A stretch of DNA of 64,000 nucleotides. Source: Leishmania martiniquensis (lineage: Eukaryota > Euglenozoa > Kinetoplastea > Trypanosomatida > Trypanosomatidae). Of the stretch, positions 52,336-63,000 are shown piece after piece. Location of the stretch: NCBI RefSeq assembly GCF_017916325.1, contig NC_090163.1, forward strand, positions 166,001 through 230,000, written 5' to 3'. The translations under genes were made by a program, and so were the position numbers. The notes beneath the pieces were generated by a model. That model saw only the letters and a program-made list of their open reading frames with translations, did no database searches and was not told the origin of the DNA. Positions within the stretch are counted from its first letter, which is position 1, and the number at the start of each line of letters is the position of its first letter.

Positions 52336-53898
52336 TTACAAGGCAGCAAAGGATCCGGCTGCGGAGGTGCGGCGATTCGACCCCGTGCCACAGCTCATCT
52401 GCGTGCGTCGGGTAAAGGGACTCTCATCAACGCCGGCTCCGCCACTCACAGACGAGGTGTCGCCGACGGCCGAGGACAAGCGCTGATGCAGCACCACTGT
52501 ACGGCGCGGAAGCGGAGTTCGCGTGCCGCTGGACGGCTCATCCTCGTCCCCGTACTCCACCGCCATCGCCACCGCACCGGGCAGCCGAACGGGATCTGCC
52601 AGCGCAGTGGTGCAGTCAAACCACAGAGGCGGGCGCATTCCGCCGAAAGTGGCAGCCCGCCGCTTCTCTGGCACCTGCTCTGCCGCGGCCTCTACGTCTA
52701 TGTTCAGCATCTCTTGCGCTATCGCGCCTTCACCGGCTGCCACGGCGGTGCTGGAGTTGCAGACAGGATCAACGGTCTCCTGATATGCATAGTCGCCGGA
52801 GGTGGTCTCCACAAGTGGAATGCAGCTAGAGGTGCGATCCTCCGTGAGGCATGCGGAGCGCCAGTGCGTCGTGGCGTCAAGCATGCCTACATCCTCGTCC
52901 TCGGCGCCGACCCCATCGCGTACTTCCATGGCAGCGGTGGCCTCGCGCAGCTGCGTCATGGCCTGCTCCATTTGCTCCTTGGCCTTGTGGACGTCCTCCA
53001 TCTCCTGCTCCAGCGTACGAATCGTCTGTTGTTGGTGCATGATGATCCGCTGCAGCGTCCGCACATCCGTCGTGCACGTGGGTGTCGCACAGCGAGGAAA
53101 AGGAGAAAGAGCGCGCGGCTGCATCGACGGCGCCGCGCCTTCAGCAGGCATTGGACTGGCAGAGTGCCCTCGAGTAACGGAGGCTCGCTGGCTAAGCTCC
53201 CGCACCGCCTCGCGCAGGAGGTCGATCTGCTCCTGTAACTCGCTCACTTGATGTGACGTGGCAGGCGCAGGGGACGCCTCCGAACCGCTTCGAAACACAC
53301 GCCAAGGGCCGGGACCTTCGGCCTCTTTAATGAGTCTATCAGGGCACGCCGCAGAGGGACTGCGCCGGTGCTGGGTGACAGGCATGCTTTCGCCCAGCGG
53401 AGCGGTGCTGGGAGAGGGCAGGGAAGGCACGACCTCAACCGTTGGAGCCTCGAACGAGGTGACATGCCGATAATGTTTCTCAAGTCGAAGAACGAGCGCG
53501 CGCAGGTATGCATTCTCAGCCTCCAACTCCTCCGTGCTGCGCGCTGAGAGCTCCACTAGCGCGTCGTGGCGCTGGCACTGCGTGATTGCCTCCTCCTTCA
53601 TGCGGGCGTACTCCCGTGTCAACTCGGATGGAGCTGTCAGGGAGGGTGAAGCAGCAGCAGCAGCAGCCAAGGATACTTGATCCTTGGCAACGTTAGAGGT
53701 CTGAACGTTCACCGAGTCGCGCGCCTGCAGTGTGCTTCGGTGTTCGATTTGGTGGCGCTGCAGCATGTAGCGCTCCACATACGAGTCGCATAGCTCCTTG
53801 AATGTGTTATGAGCATTCGTGAAAGAGTCGGACCCCCATACGGGAGCCGCAGCGGGCCCGCGTGGTGCAGGGGCAGTGCAGTCAGTGGTAGTGGACAT
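52336..53898 (-). CDS. Coiled-coil protein of unknown function
   Basis: The protein has 520 residues from the ATG at 53896-53898; the frame opens nine bases earlier at a TTG, which is unlikely to be used. No known domain was recognised. Heptad-like segments are visible at about 90-145 (EEAITQCQRHDALVEL, then EELEAENAYLRALVLRLEKHY), about 215-240 (VSELQEQIDLLREAVRELSQ) and about 283-330 (LQRIIMHQQQTIRTLEQEMEDVHKAKEQMEQ). They are joined by Ser/Pro/Ala-rich linkers with many potential phosphorylation sites. A run of six Ala near residue 80 comes from a GCA/GCC-type repeat. The C-terminal third is low complexity and has no coiled coil. Such proteins in trypanosomatids are often cytoskeletal or flagellar, but nothing here proves that. 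Base composition matches the neighbouring genes. Confidence 0.75.
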   Translation of the reverse strand: MSTTTDCTAPAPRGPAAAPVWGSDSFTNAHNTFKELCDSYVERYMLQRHQIEHRSTLQARDSVNVQTSNVAKDQVSLAAAAAASPSLTAPSELTREYARMKEEAITQCQRHDALVELSARSTEELEAENAYLRALVLRLEKHYRHVTSFEAPTVEVVPSLPSPSTAPLGESMPVTQHRRSPSAACPDRLIKEAEGPGPWRVFRSGSEASPAPATSHQVSELQEQIDLLREAVRELSQRASVTRGHSASPMPAEGAAPSMQPRALSPFPRCATPTCTTDVRTLQRIIMHQQQTIRTLEQEMEDVHKAKEQMEQAMTQLREATAAMEVRDGVGAEDEDVGMLDATTHWRSACLTEDRTSSCIPLVETTSGDYAYQETVDPVCNSSTAVAAGEGAIAQEMLNIDVEAAAEQVPEKRRAATFGGMRPPLWFDCTTALADPVRLPGAVAMAVEYGDEDEPSSGTRTPLPRRTVVLHQRLSSAVGDTSSVSGGAGVDESPFTRRTQMSCGTGSNRRTSAAGSFAAL

Positions 53899-54836
53899 GG
53901 CGCTCAATCTTTCGCCCTAGGTGTGTGTGTGTGTGTAAGTGTGTGCAGATGGACCTGTGCGTGTTTTAATCCACTATGTGTGCGCATGTATGTGGATAAG
54001 ATGGCTTGATAGCAAGCAAAGATAGCAGTGTGATGAGAAGGCCCAGGGCGAGGTGAGCGTTTCCAAAAGAAAATTTACAGAAGCACGCGGCATACAGGAA
54101 GTTGTGCGACTGCCGAGATGCTCGAGGGCGTCAGCAAAGATGGACGAGATGGCTGCGGCAGTGCATCAAGGGGTGAGAAAGAGTGGGGGCCGTATGTGTG
54201 CGCGCGAGGGAGGAGCAGGGAATCTGCGGGGTTCTTCGGCGCCAACCAAAGCTACATCAGGTGCGCCCCGAGAGAGACGAAGACCAAACTGCCGCGATCG
54301 TGGGGTCATTCATTCGGATTGGTGAGAGGAGAGGGACAGCAGTGACTAGTCTGGCGGCGAAGCAAGCAAGTTATCGATTCAGCTTCGGCACGCTACGAGC
54401 GCACGCTTTGCCGGTTCTCCTTGAGTGCACCGCGGGCGAGCTTATCGCCAGTCTCTCGGGAAAGGCAAAGATAACGTCGTGGTGGGTACCTCTGTGCGTG
54501 CCCACGCACACATTACGACCCTGTCAACGCCTGAAGGAACGCTCTCGCCTTCATGAAACCGTGCAACTGAAGCACAGTAGGGAGAGATGGAGAGGACACA
54601 CACACACATGCAATGCCCGAAGACGCATGCGAGCGCAACAGCATGACATGTTACACGTGTACATGGCGGCGAAAGCGAGATAGGAAAGCAGGAGTCACGG
54701 CAGGCGGGCCCGCAACATCTCTCTCTAAAGCCGCGCATACAGAGCCAACCTTTTTGCACACGATAACTCTTCTTTCACATGCACAGACACACGTCCTCTC
54801 GGCTCACATGCTTTTTTTTCGTCTCGCCCTCTCCCC
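53899..54836. other. 0.9 kb spacer between the LLPH-like and coiled-coil genes
   Basis: Contains the LLPH-like 3'UTR and the leader of the coiled-coil gene. A CA-rich tract on the minus strand ends in CCTAG (AG at 53918-53917), a possible splice acceptor about 18 bases before the ATG. No other feature was recognised. Confidence 0.55.
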
Positions 54837-55124
54837 TTAGTGGCCGCCCTTGCGTTTACGGCCGCGGGTCAACGGCTTCTTCATGTGCTTCTTGTTCTCC
54901 ATTGGGCCACTGGACTTTACAATCGACAGCTTAGACCGCTGGTCAGAGGGCACACGGGAGGCCATGGCAGCCTCGACAGCGCTGATGTAGTTTGCCCTGG
55001 CCCTTGACTCCGCCGTCTTCTTAGCCTTCGTGAATGTGGACTTCCTTTTGGCCTCACCAACGTACTTCCGCAGCGCGCCTGCGCTCTTCTGCTTCGACTT
55101 GCTCCGCAGCGACTTCTGCGCCAT
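54837..55124 (-). CDS. Small basic LLPH-like (DUF2423-type) nucleolar protein
   Basis: The protein has 95 residues, very rich in Lys and Arg, from the ATG at 55122-55124; the codon before it is GTG and not a start. The N-terminus MAQKSLRSKSKQKS closely fits the MAKSLRSK-x-KR start of the LLP homolog/DUF2423 family (human LLPH, yeast Ybl028c), whose members are nucleolar and associated with large-subunit precursor particles. The C-terminus (MKKPLTRGRKRKGGH) is a basic tail of the kind seen in these proteins. The middle part is not recognisably conserved. A role in ribosome assembly is inferred from the N-terminal motif only. It follows a textbook splice acceptor and has a predicted 5'UTR of about 15 bases. 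Confidence 0.7.
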   Translation of the reverse strand: MAQKSLRSKSKQKSAGALRKYVGEAKRKSTFTKAKKTAESRARANYISAVEAAMASRVPSDQRSKLSIVKSSGPMENKKHMKKPLTRGRKRKGGH

Positions 55125-55139
55125 CACGCTTGCCAGGCC

Positions 55140-55170
55140 CTTAGGGGGGAGAGGAGGGGGGAGAGAAGGC
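55140..55170 (-). promoter_or_regulatory. Predicted spliced-leader acceptor for the LLPH-like gene
   Basis: A nearly pure C/T tract (55143-55170, minus strand) ends in CCCCTAAG, with AG at 55141-55140, 15 bases before the ATG. This is the clearest acceptor in the window. Confidence 0.6.
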
Positions 55171-55646
55171 GGTAAAAACAGAGGAGAGCGCAGAAGATAG
55201 CGACGACGGCGAGAGGGGGGAGGGAGCCGGTGAAGAAATCGGCTACTGCAGCGCGCGTAGGAGGAGAATGGCGAGAAGCGGCACCAATGCGTGATGTGCG
55301 CAACGCGTTCACTATCGATCTATAGATGTACAGCTAGCCGATGAGAGGACAGGAGGCGTAAAGTGGTGAGGAGGCGACGACTGTTCGTGAGAGAGAGAGA
55401 GAAGGACGTGGGAGCACCGCAAGAGAGACGCCCATCAGCCAAAGTGGGAAAAGCGGGAAGTCCCCCCCTTGCGCCATTCGGGCGAAACATGGTGGCCGAC
55501 TGCCCTCGCGCAGGGGGCCAAAGGAGTGAAGAAGGGCAAAAGCGGCGAGGAAAGCAGGCATAGCGTGTGCAGCATAATGTTCTCCTGTTTCCTGCACTCA
55601 CTCTCTCTCTTCTACGCCTGACCCCTCCCCTCCTGCTACGGCTGAG

Positions 55647-55669
55647 GTGGGGGGCAGGGGGCAGGGGGC
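55647..55669 (+). repeat. G-run cluster with quadruplex potential
   Basis: Three GGGGG(G)CA-type units in tandem after a preceding GG-TGGGG; at least four G-runs of three or more are separated by one or two bases. It is non-coding and the transcript carries the C-rich complement. Confidence 0.6.
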
Positions 55670-57086
55670 AAACGCTCGTCACCGCGCTTTACTGGCTGGT
55701 GCTACGGTAGGTGGTTGGCAGTCGTGGGACGCGTCTATAGAAAGAGAGAGCGACATCGCTCAAGGCAGACGAAGCAGGAGAAAGGGGGGTGCATAGGCGG
55801 AGTAGGGAAAGGTGTAGGGGCGAAAGGTCTGCGAGTCCGATGGAGAGACGGAGTCAGTCTCCCTCCTCTCGTCGTTCAGCTTCCGTCACCAGCGTCGTCA
55901 CCCTAACCGCCCTTCCGCCGAGCCTCACGACCCCCTTACTCGTGCCCACCAACCCGCAAAGTAGCACACGGCATCCGTCACACCAACCGCAATACGACAG
56001 AATACATACATGACAGAAGCCAAGGAGGAGTGGGCGGGACTATACATGATCAGCAAAGAGGTCGGGTGCGAAGGGAAGGAAGAGCGCGTGCGCGGTGGGG
56101 AAACACGTGACTGACACGTACGCACGCACGCACACACACTGACAGGCACATCTGGCATAGATACAGCACACTGAGAACCGTCACCACAGCAGCAGACCGA
56201 TGCGAAACGGCAACATCACCATCACAGTCACAGAAAAAAAAAGAACAAAGCGCATTCTGTTTCAACGCAGAACCTCTGTCGAGACACGCGCAGGTGTGTC
56301 CGTGTGTGTGTGTCTGTTTGTCGTTGTGTGGCGCATTAAAAAAAGAGCAGCTGGGCTCCGAGTACAACGCGGCCTTTCTCACCGCACGCCCGTACGCCGT
56401 ACTAAAAGGCGAAGGGGGAAACGTGATAAGACGCAGCCCGCAAGTTCAGCAGCAGGAAGCACAGGCAGGCACGCAGGCCAAGAGACCACCCTGACGCCGA
56501 GGCAAAACACATGGGGAGAACGAGGGCTGCGTCGCCCTCGAAACGCTCCAACGCACATGTGGTGTAAGTCCATTCGTATTGCGGTACGCGTCGGAGAGGA
56601 GGTGCGAGTGTGCATCGACCACCGCAAATCTGTGCCCGGGAGTCGGGGGACGCTCGCGCGCGTCGTTGCATGGGGATGAGAGTATACGAACAACCGAAAA
56701 AGGCGATTTTATCGTTCCCTGGCGACGTGTCTGATGACGTGCACGCCGCGAAAGCACCGAAGATCCGTCGTGAACGGTGGCGCCTGTGCAGGAGAGAGGG
56801 CGTGCGTGGGTTGATGAGCGAGCGGCTGCCGTAGAACGGCAGGAGAAGTGGCGAAAGCAAACCTGGCGCCCACGCACACACAACAGTAAGATGAAGAAAA
56901 CGATGGAGCTTTCCCCTGAGGTAACGCACTAAAAAAAAGCCCTGCTCCACGTGCTGGTATGCACGCACCGCTCTGCGGCGAGACAGCATCCGCTTTGTAC
57001 GTCCACCGTGATGCGAAGCCACAAGCGAAGCGCAGGTGAGATCCGCAGAGACCGCCTGCAGATTTGGGTGCCCTGGCTGCAACAGC

Positions 57087-60000
57087 TCAGTAGTTCAGTG
57101 ACACAACACAGGCCGTGCCGCGCTCGATCCAGTGCCCCGGATCCACCTTGGTTGGAATCTCAATGGGAAGGACAAAGTTGGTTGAGTGCCCGGTTGTGCT
57201 TAACGTACCAGCGCGCGTCAGTGTCTTGTATACTGGGCACACGTAGTCCTTGGAGTCGCGGGTGCGGTTCACCACCGGGTCTAAGAGAATCATGGGCATC
57301 TCAACGTTGAGCTCCTTGGGGCGAGACTCAGCCAACGAGTGCTGCACGGAGTCCCAGCGCGCACCCTCCAGGTACAAGCCGTAGACCAGCGCTCCCTGCT
57401 CCGGTCGAGGCACCGTCTTGTGGTCTATGGACTCGTCCTGCAAGCCAAACTGGAAAGAGATGCTGTCGACCGCCTGCTGAACTCGGCGGGCGTGATTCTG
57501 CAGCGTGCCGGTCAGGAAGGCCTGGGGGAAGAAGAAGCCACCGAACCAGAAGGCGACCGGTGGCCCGTGCGCGTACCAGTCTTCGATGAAGCGAACCCGC
57601 CGCACCAGGTCCTCTACCCAGTTGGACAGCGGCTTCAGCGACGGGTACGCCAGCGCGCTCCAGGACGCCGGTACGCTGTTGATAAAGAAGCTCGAGCCGA
57701 CCGCCTCCAATTCCACCGACATGACAACCTCGCCTCGCACAGCCTTGAGGAATTCCGCGAGGTTGGTGTGGATAAATTTGAGGAGGCGGTTGTAGCGACC
57801 AGCCTCCTGCACCAGCACCGTGTTCATGGACTCTTCGTACTTGGTCGGGTACTTGGAGGCGAAGGCAGCCATGTCGAACAGCTGCGGCAGCTTCGCCGCA
57901 ATCTCCGTCGCCGTTGCCGTGAGCAGCTGCTCCCGCGAGCTCAAGGAGGTGCTGGCACCGCCGCGCGACTCAAGCGCCAGCACGGTTGACAGAATGCTGT
58001 GCGCCGTGTTCTGAGCACAGGTGATGTCGGCGTTTTCGTGCAGTCCGAAAACCTCGGGCTGCGGGTTCAGCGGCCACGCGTCGAGGTGGTCCAGGTAGTG
58101 CTTGCGATTGCCAGGCGCGAGGGTGTGGTAGATCCCAGACGGCGAGAAGGCGTACCCGTCCTCAAGCACCTCCGGGTTGATAAAGTGCTTGATGAGCGTC
58201 ATGAGGCAGCGACGGTCCCAATCATCCGTGACGCGCCCGCCGTAGTTGATCTCGCCGGTGAGGAAGGTGAGCACGTCGTATGGGATGGCGTCATACATGG
58301 ACAAGAACTTCCGGAGCTGGAGCAGGCAGACGTTTCGGTCCGAGTCGTTGAACTCGTAGGCGATGTTGAACCCGAGGGAGCCGAACTTGCGACGCTCCTG
58401 GATGACACCGTGGAAAAGGCACAGGGCGAACACCATCTTTTTGAACTCCGCTGGCTTCTCCTCTTGCTGGAGGTCCTCGGGGGTGAAGCCGTAGTAGGAA
58501 CGAATCACGTTCGCACGAAGGCCCATCGGCGGCTCGTTCGTCATCTTCACCGCTGTTTGCAACACCGCGACCGGGAAGCTGTCTGACGGCATTGACGTTA
58601 GCCACAGGCGAAATTCTTTCTTCACCGTTTCCGGGGTGAAGCTCTCCACAATGGACTCTAGCGTCGGCATCCAGGACGAGGCGAGGTGGCAGTTCTGCAG
58701 CAGTACCCACTGGCCCTTCTCCCGCGAGCAACGGATCAGCTCTTCCGCCTTCTTGCCTTGCCCTTGGCCGAGTGATACCTTATCGAGCCGCTTTGACATC
58801 CGCATCGTTTCCGCGAAGCGCAGCAGGTCGTTCATGGGGTCCGAGCCGGCGGAGTTGATGAAGATGAGCGGCGTCAGGCAGTCACTGTCCTTGTAGGCGT
58901 CCATCAAGTCGAACTGCGGCACCACAATGTATCGGCTGCCCATGTAGTGCTCAATGAAATGCTGAATGGCCGGCGCTACCTTGTCCACGCGGAAGCACCG
59001 CATGACAATCAGCCGCTGCATCGGCGTCACCTTCTCACGCCACTCACCAGCGAGGGGGACGGCGTCCGCTTCGTTGCTGTCGAAGAGGCCCCTGTAGTGC
59101 GGTAAGTGGTCGCGGACGTGCTGGGCAAACCCAGAAAATGTTGGAACGTGTGCGTCGAGAAAGAGCACCTCAGCCCAGCTGCCCTCTGTCATCCACGACG
59201 GTGCCGGGTTTGGCGGGGCGTTGGCCGGGGCACTGCCGGTGGGGCCGGTGAGAAGGAAACGGTACTCCTCGTCCACCATGCAACCGCTGTGCTGCACGAG
59301 GCTGGCGCAGAGGTAAAAGGAGAACATCAGCTTGTGCCTCTCAAACAGGGAGCGGCACACGTTGCTGTAGAAGGAGTAGGTAAAGTAGTCCATCAAGTTC
59401 TGCACCCGTTTCGCTACCGGGTCCTCGACGACGTCGCCGTCGTCCTCCACCGCCTCCTTGGCTGCCGGCACTTGTGTGGCGTTATCCACAGCGTTGAGAA
59501 ACAGGCTCATGAACCACTGCAGCGAGAACTGGTACATGGGGTCGACAATGGCAAGCTGCGAGGCGCAGAAAAACAGCAGCGAGCCGCGCTCCGCGTGCGG
59601 GCGGTACCTGTTGCGTGTCTCGTCAATCGCCGCCTCCATGGTCTTCGCCTTGCCCAGCTCCTCGTTGATTTCAGTGGACTTGGCTTTACTCTTCTCCAGT
59701 GTGATGATGAGCTCTTCCTGCTCAAGAATGTCACCCTCCGCTTGTTCGAGGAGGACAAGAATGCTATCCTGGAGGCCCTTCAGCTCGGACTTTTTCTCTG
59801 CGTTGGAGCGCGTCAGCCGCTGCTTCTCCAGCTCGAGGTCATTCCGTTCCTTCTCCACTGTTTTGCCAAGCAGCTGCTCCTCGAGCCCGCTCGGGGTGAT
59901 GAAGAAGTTTAGCAGTGACACGGTAACGATCGTCTCGGGCGTGTAGGTTGGGTTAGGTAACTTGGTCGTCAAGTAGAGCTTGAAGTTGTGGTCGTACGGG

Positions 60001-63000
60001 ATGGCGCTATCGCCGATGCGGACGTGCGGCATGCTGCCGATCAGGAAGATGTTTTTCAGCAGCAGCGGTTCTAACGCGGCGTCGAGCGACTCACCGACGT
60101 TCTCGATGAGGCACGGCAGGCCAAGGCGAATCGCGTTCTCGACGATCTTCATGAACTTGTCGTCTGACGCCTTGCACACCTGCAGGTTGTCGTTGCGGTG
60201 GATGTTGCGCACCCACGCGTTGGCTTGTCCCTGGGGGTCGATGAGCAGTGGCCAGTTTCGTGAGTTGACGAGGATGATAGCATTCTCAGTGGACAGCGCA
60301 TCCGTCGGTAAGCCGCAAAGCTGCCACTCCTGTATTTGCACCGCGTTTCCTGAGGTGGAGACGAGGTCGAAGTCTGCGCTCGTCTCCACCTGCGCTGTGG
60401 TGAGGTATGCTTTCCATTGCCGCCGCACGTCATTGCGATAGGGTGCCGTGAGAGGCCCGCAGTAGGCCACGGTGGCCGCGGCGACAATCATGTCGCCGAC
60501 AATGTAGCGTTCCTGCTCCTTGTACTGCTCCACCAGCGTGGCCCAGCGGCCCTTCTCGCCGCCAAGACCATCGATGAGCCTAGCGGCGCGCTGCAGCTTC
60601 AGCGACGTCCGCTCCACCTCCGCCTCGAGAGCAGCCTGCGCGTTGAGGGCGTCGTCGTACTCTTTCTCGAGCGCTGCCACGGCAGCAACCACGCAGTCCA
60701 GCGTTGCCTGGGTAGCGCGCAGGGCTTCCATGACCACCGCCAGCTCCGCCTCCGTCTCGGCAAGCTTCTCGCGGAGCGGTTGAATCTCACGGTTCACAAA
60801 GAACCACTTGTACATGGCGCGCACCCACTGGCACATGGCCATGCACGGCAGAGAAACCGTCTTGACCTTGTCCGGCTGAAACTCGTCATTGTCGTAGTAC
60901 ACGCGCACCTTTTCCATCAGCGGCATCTCCATCGCCTCGCGGTTAAAGCCGCCTTTCTCAGGAGGCTGCACGAGCAAGTCGAGCAGTCGATTCGCGTCTT
61001 TCATGTAGGACTTCGCGCACAGCCACCAGTCCGGTGACTTACGGCCACCAGCAGGGCCGCTGTAGAACTCCTTTGGGCAGTTGCCAAATGTGAGCAGCAG
61101 CGCGACCGCCTCCATTACGTACTGCACACCCTTCGGCGGATTCGCGTATTTGTTCAACTCCGAAATCTCTGCTGCCTTGATCTTGGAGAGCACCTTCACG
61201 GCCTCCACCAGGGCCGGCTCCGCCTCCGCTAAGCGCTCGGCACACTCGTGTCGCATCTTGGAGCACTCCTCCGCCTTCACAGAAGCCTCCACCTCCTCCC
61301 TGCGCGCGTCCGCCTCCTTCACCGCTGCCTCCTGGCGGTCCAGCGTCAGCCGCTCCATCATCGACTGAATCTCCGCTTTCTTCTCCACCAGCACCGGTTG
61401 CTGCGCCTTGAGCTGGGCCTCGAGCTCTGCCACCTGCACCTCGGTGTGTCGAAGCTTATCCAGCCCCTTCTCGAGGCGGCTGCGCTGCTCGCGAAGAAAG
61501 CGGCGCTTCGCCGCCGCCATCGCCTTGAACTTGGAGAGGAGCGCCAAGTACGACGTCGGCGTTACGTACGAGCGACGGCGCGTCTCTATGAAGAAGCGCT
61601 CCGTCACCTCCGCCGCTGCGCGATGTACCGCCTCGAAGCAGCTCGCCAAGTCCACATTGCTTGCGGCCCCCACCACGTCCGCGTCGTCGGTGGCGTTCAG
61701 CTGCACTGAGGCTACCGACAGCAGCGCCTCGGAAGGCCACTCGGCGAACCAGTCGATGGTGCAACACGCGATGAGAGAGGGAAACATACGTAGGCGGCTG
61801 CGAAACGCCTCTCCGATGGGCGAGAAGGCAAGGACGAGGTGCAGGTTTGCCCGCACCTCCTTCACAAAGCGCGCGTACACCGATACCTTCGTCGTAGGCA
61901 GGTTCTCGCTTAGGCAGACGCCGCGGAACTTGTCGTTGATGAGCTCAATGTCTTGGTCCTCGAACAGGTTCGGCACATCCCCCGATGTGAGCAGACCCGC
62001 CACGTCCTCCAGAAAGGTAGGGTGCACCAGTTGGGTGTCGGAGACGAGAAAAGTCCGCTTCTTATCGTCTTTGCCGCACTCGAGCAGCAACTTTGCAAGG
62101 CTCTCGTGCCACTCCTTCACGCCGAAGCCTTTCGTCAGCTCAATCGTGAACACCTCCATCTCCGCTATCAGTGAGCACGCAAGGCGCGTGAGCGACTTGC
62201 GACCTGATCCGCCGATGCCGAGCAGGAGGCAGTGCCCGTTTGGCAGCCGCAGTATGCGCGAGATACGACAGACATGCTCGATAGCGTCGAGAAAGAGCAC
62301 GAGGTTCATCTTGACTTCATTCTCGTCGTTGTACGTCTCCAGCAGCTCATTCATGCGCGCCGTGAGGGCACCCATGTCGGTGACCTGCTCGTACACGCCT
62401 TTTTCACTCAGCACGTCGGCAAAGATGAGACGATCTGCATTCACGATTTCGCTGTACGACTGCTCCACACCCATAGACGGCAGCTCGGCGCTGAGAAACT
62501 CGATGAACACACTCTTGTCGGTCGCGTCGACGAGGCGGTCGTGGAAGACGCGCTGCATCTCGTGCATCCAAAGCAGCACAAAGGGCACCTCAGACTGCAG
62601 CGTCGACGGGTCCGCTGCGTACAGCAGGGGGAAGACACGCATCACATCTCGCATGTTGAAAGAGTAGTGCACGTGCGCCGGGGTCGGCAGGAAGGCCTGG
62701 GTACACTTGCTGAACACACGCAAAGTGCTATCAACCAGAGCAGAGGAAACGCTTCCGAGGCTGTCGGCCAGGCCGCGCTGCGCGAGGCCGCCGAAGAGGA
62801 TCGCCCGCAAGATCGTGCGCTTCGACATGTCTGACATTTCGGGGAAGGCAAGGTAGTTGAAGTAACGCATAAAGCGGCTCGAGATGCGGCTACGTCCTCC
62901 GCCAGGCGGCCCCATCGCAAGCACCAATGAGCAGTCGATGATGGAGGACCACTTGATTCCGCCTGTGAAGTTGTAGAAGCCACCCTGCGCGAGCATCTGC

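Larger units (their letters stand above)
55125..57086. other. 2.0 kb spacer between the dynein heavy chain and the LLPH-like gene
   Basis: Contains the dynein 3'UTR and the LLPH-like leader. A triplicated G-rich unit lies at about 55647-55669. No other gene was recognised. Confidence 0.65.
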
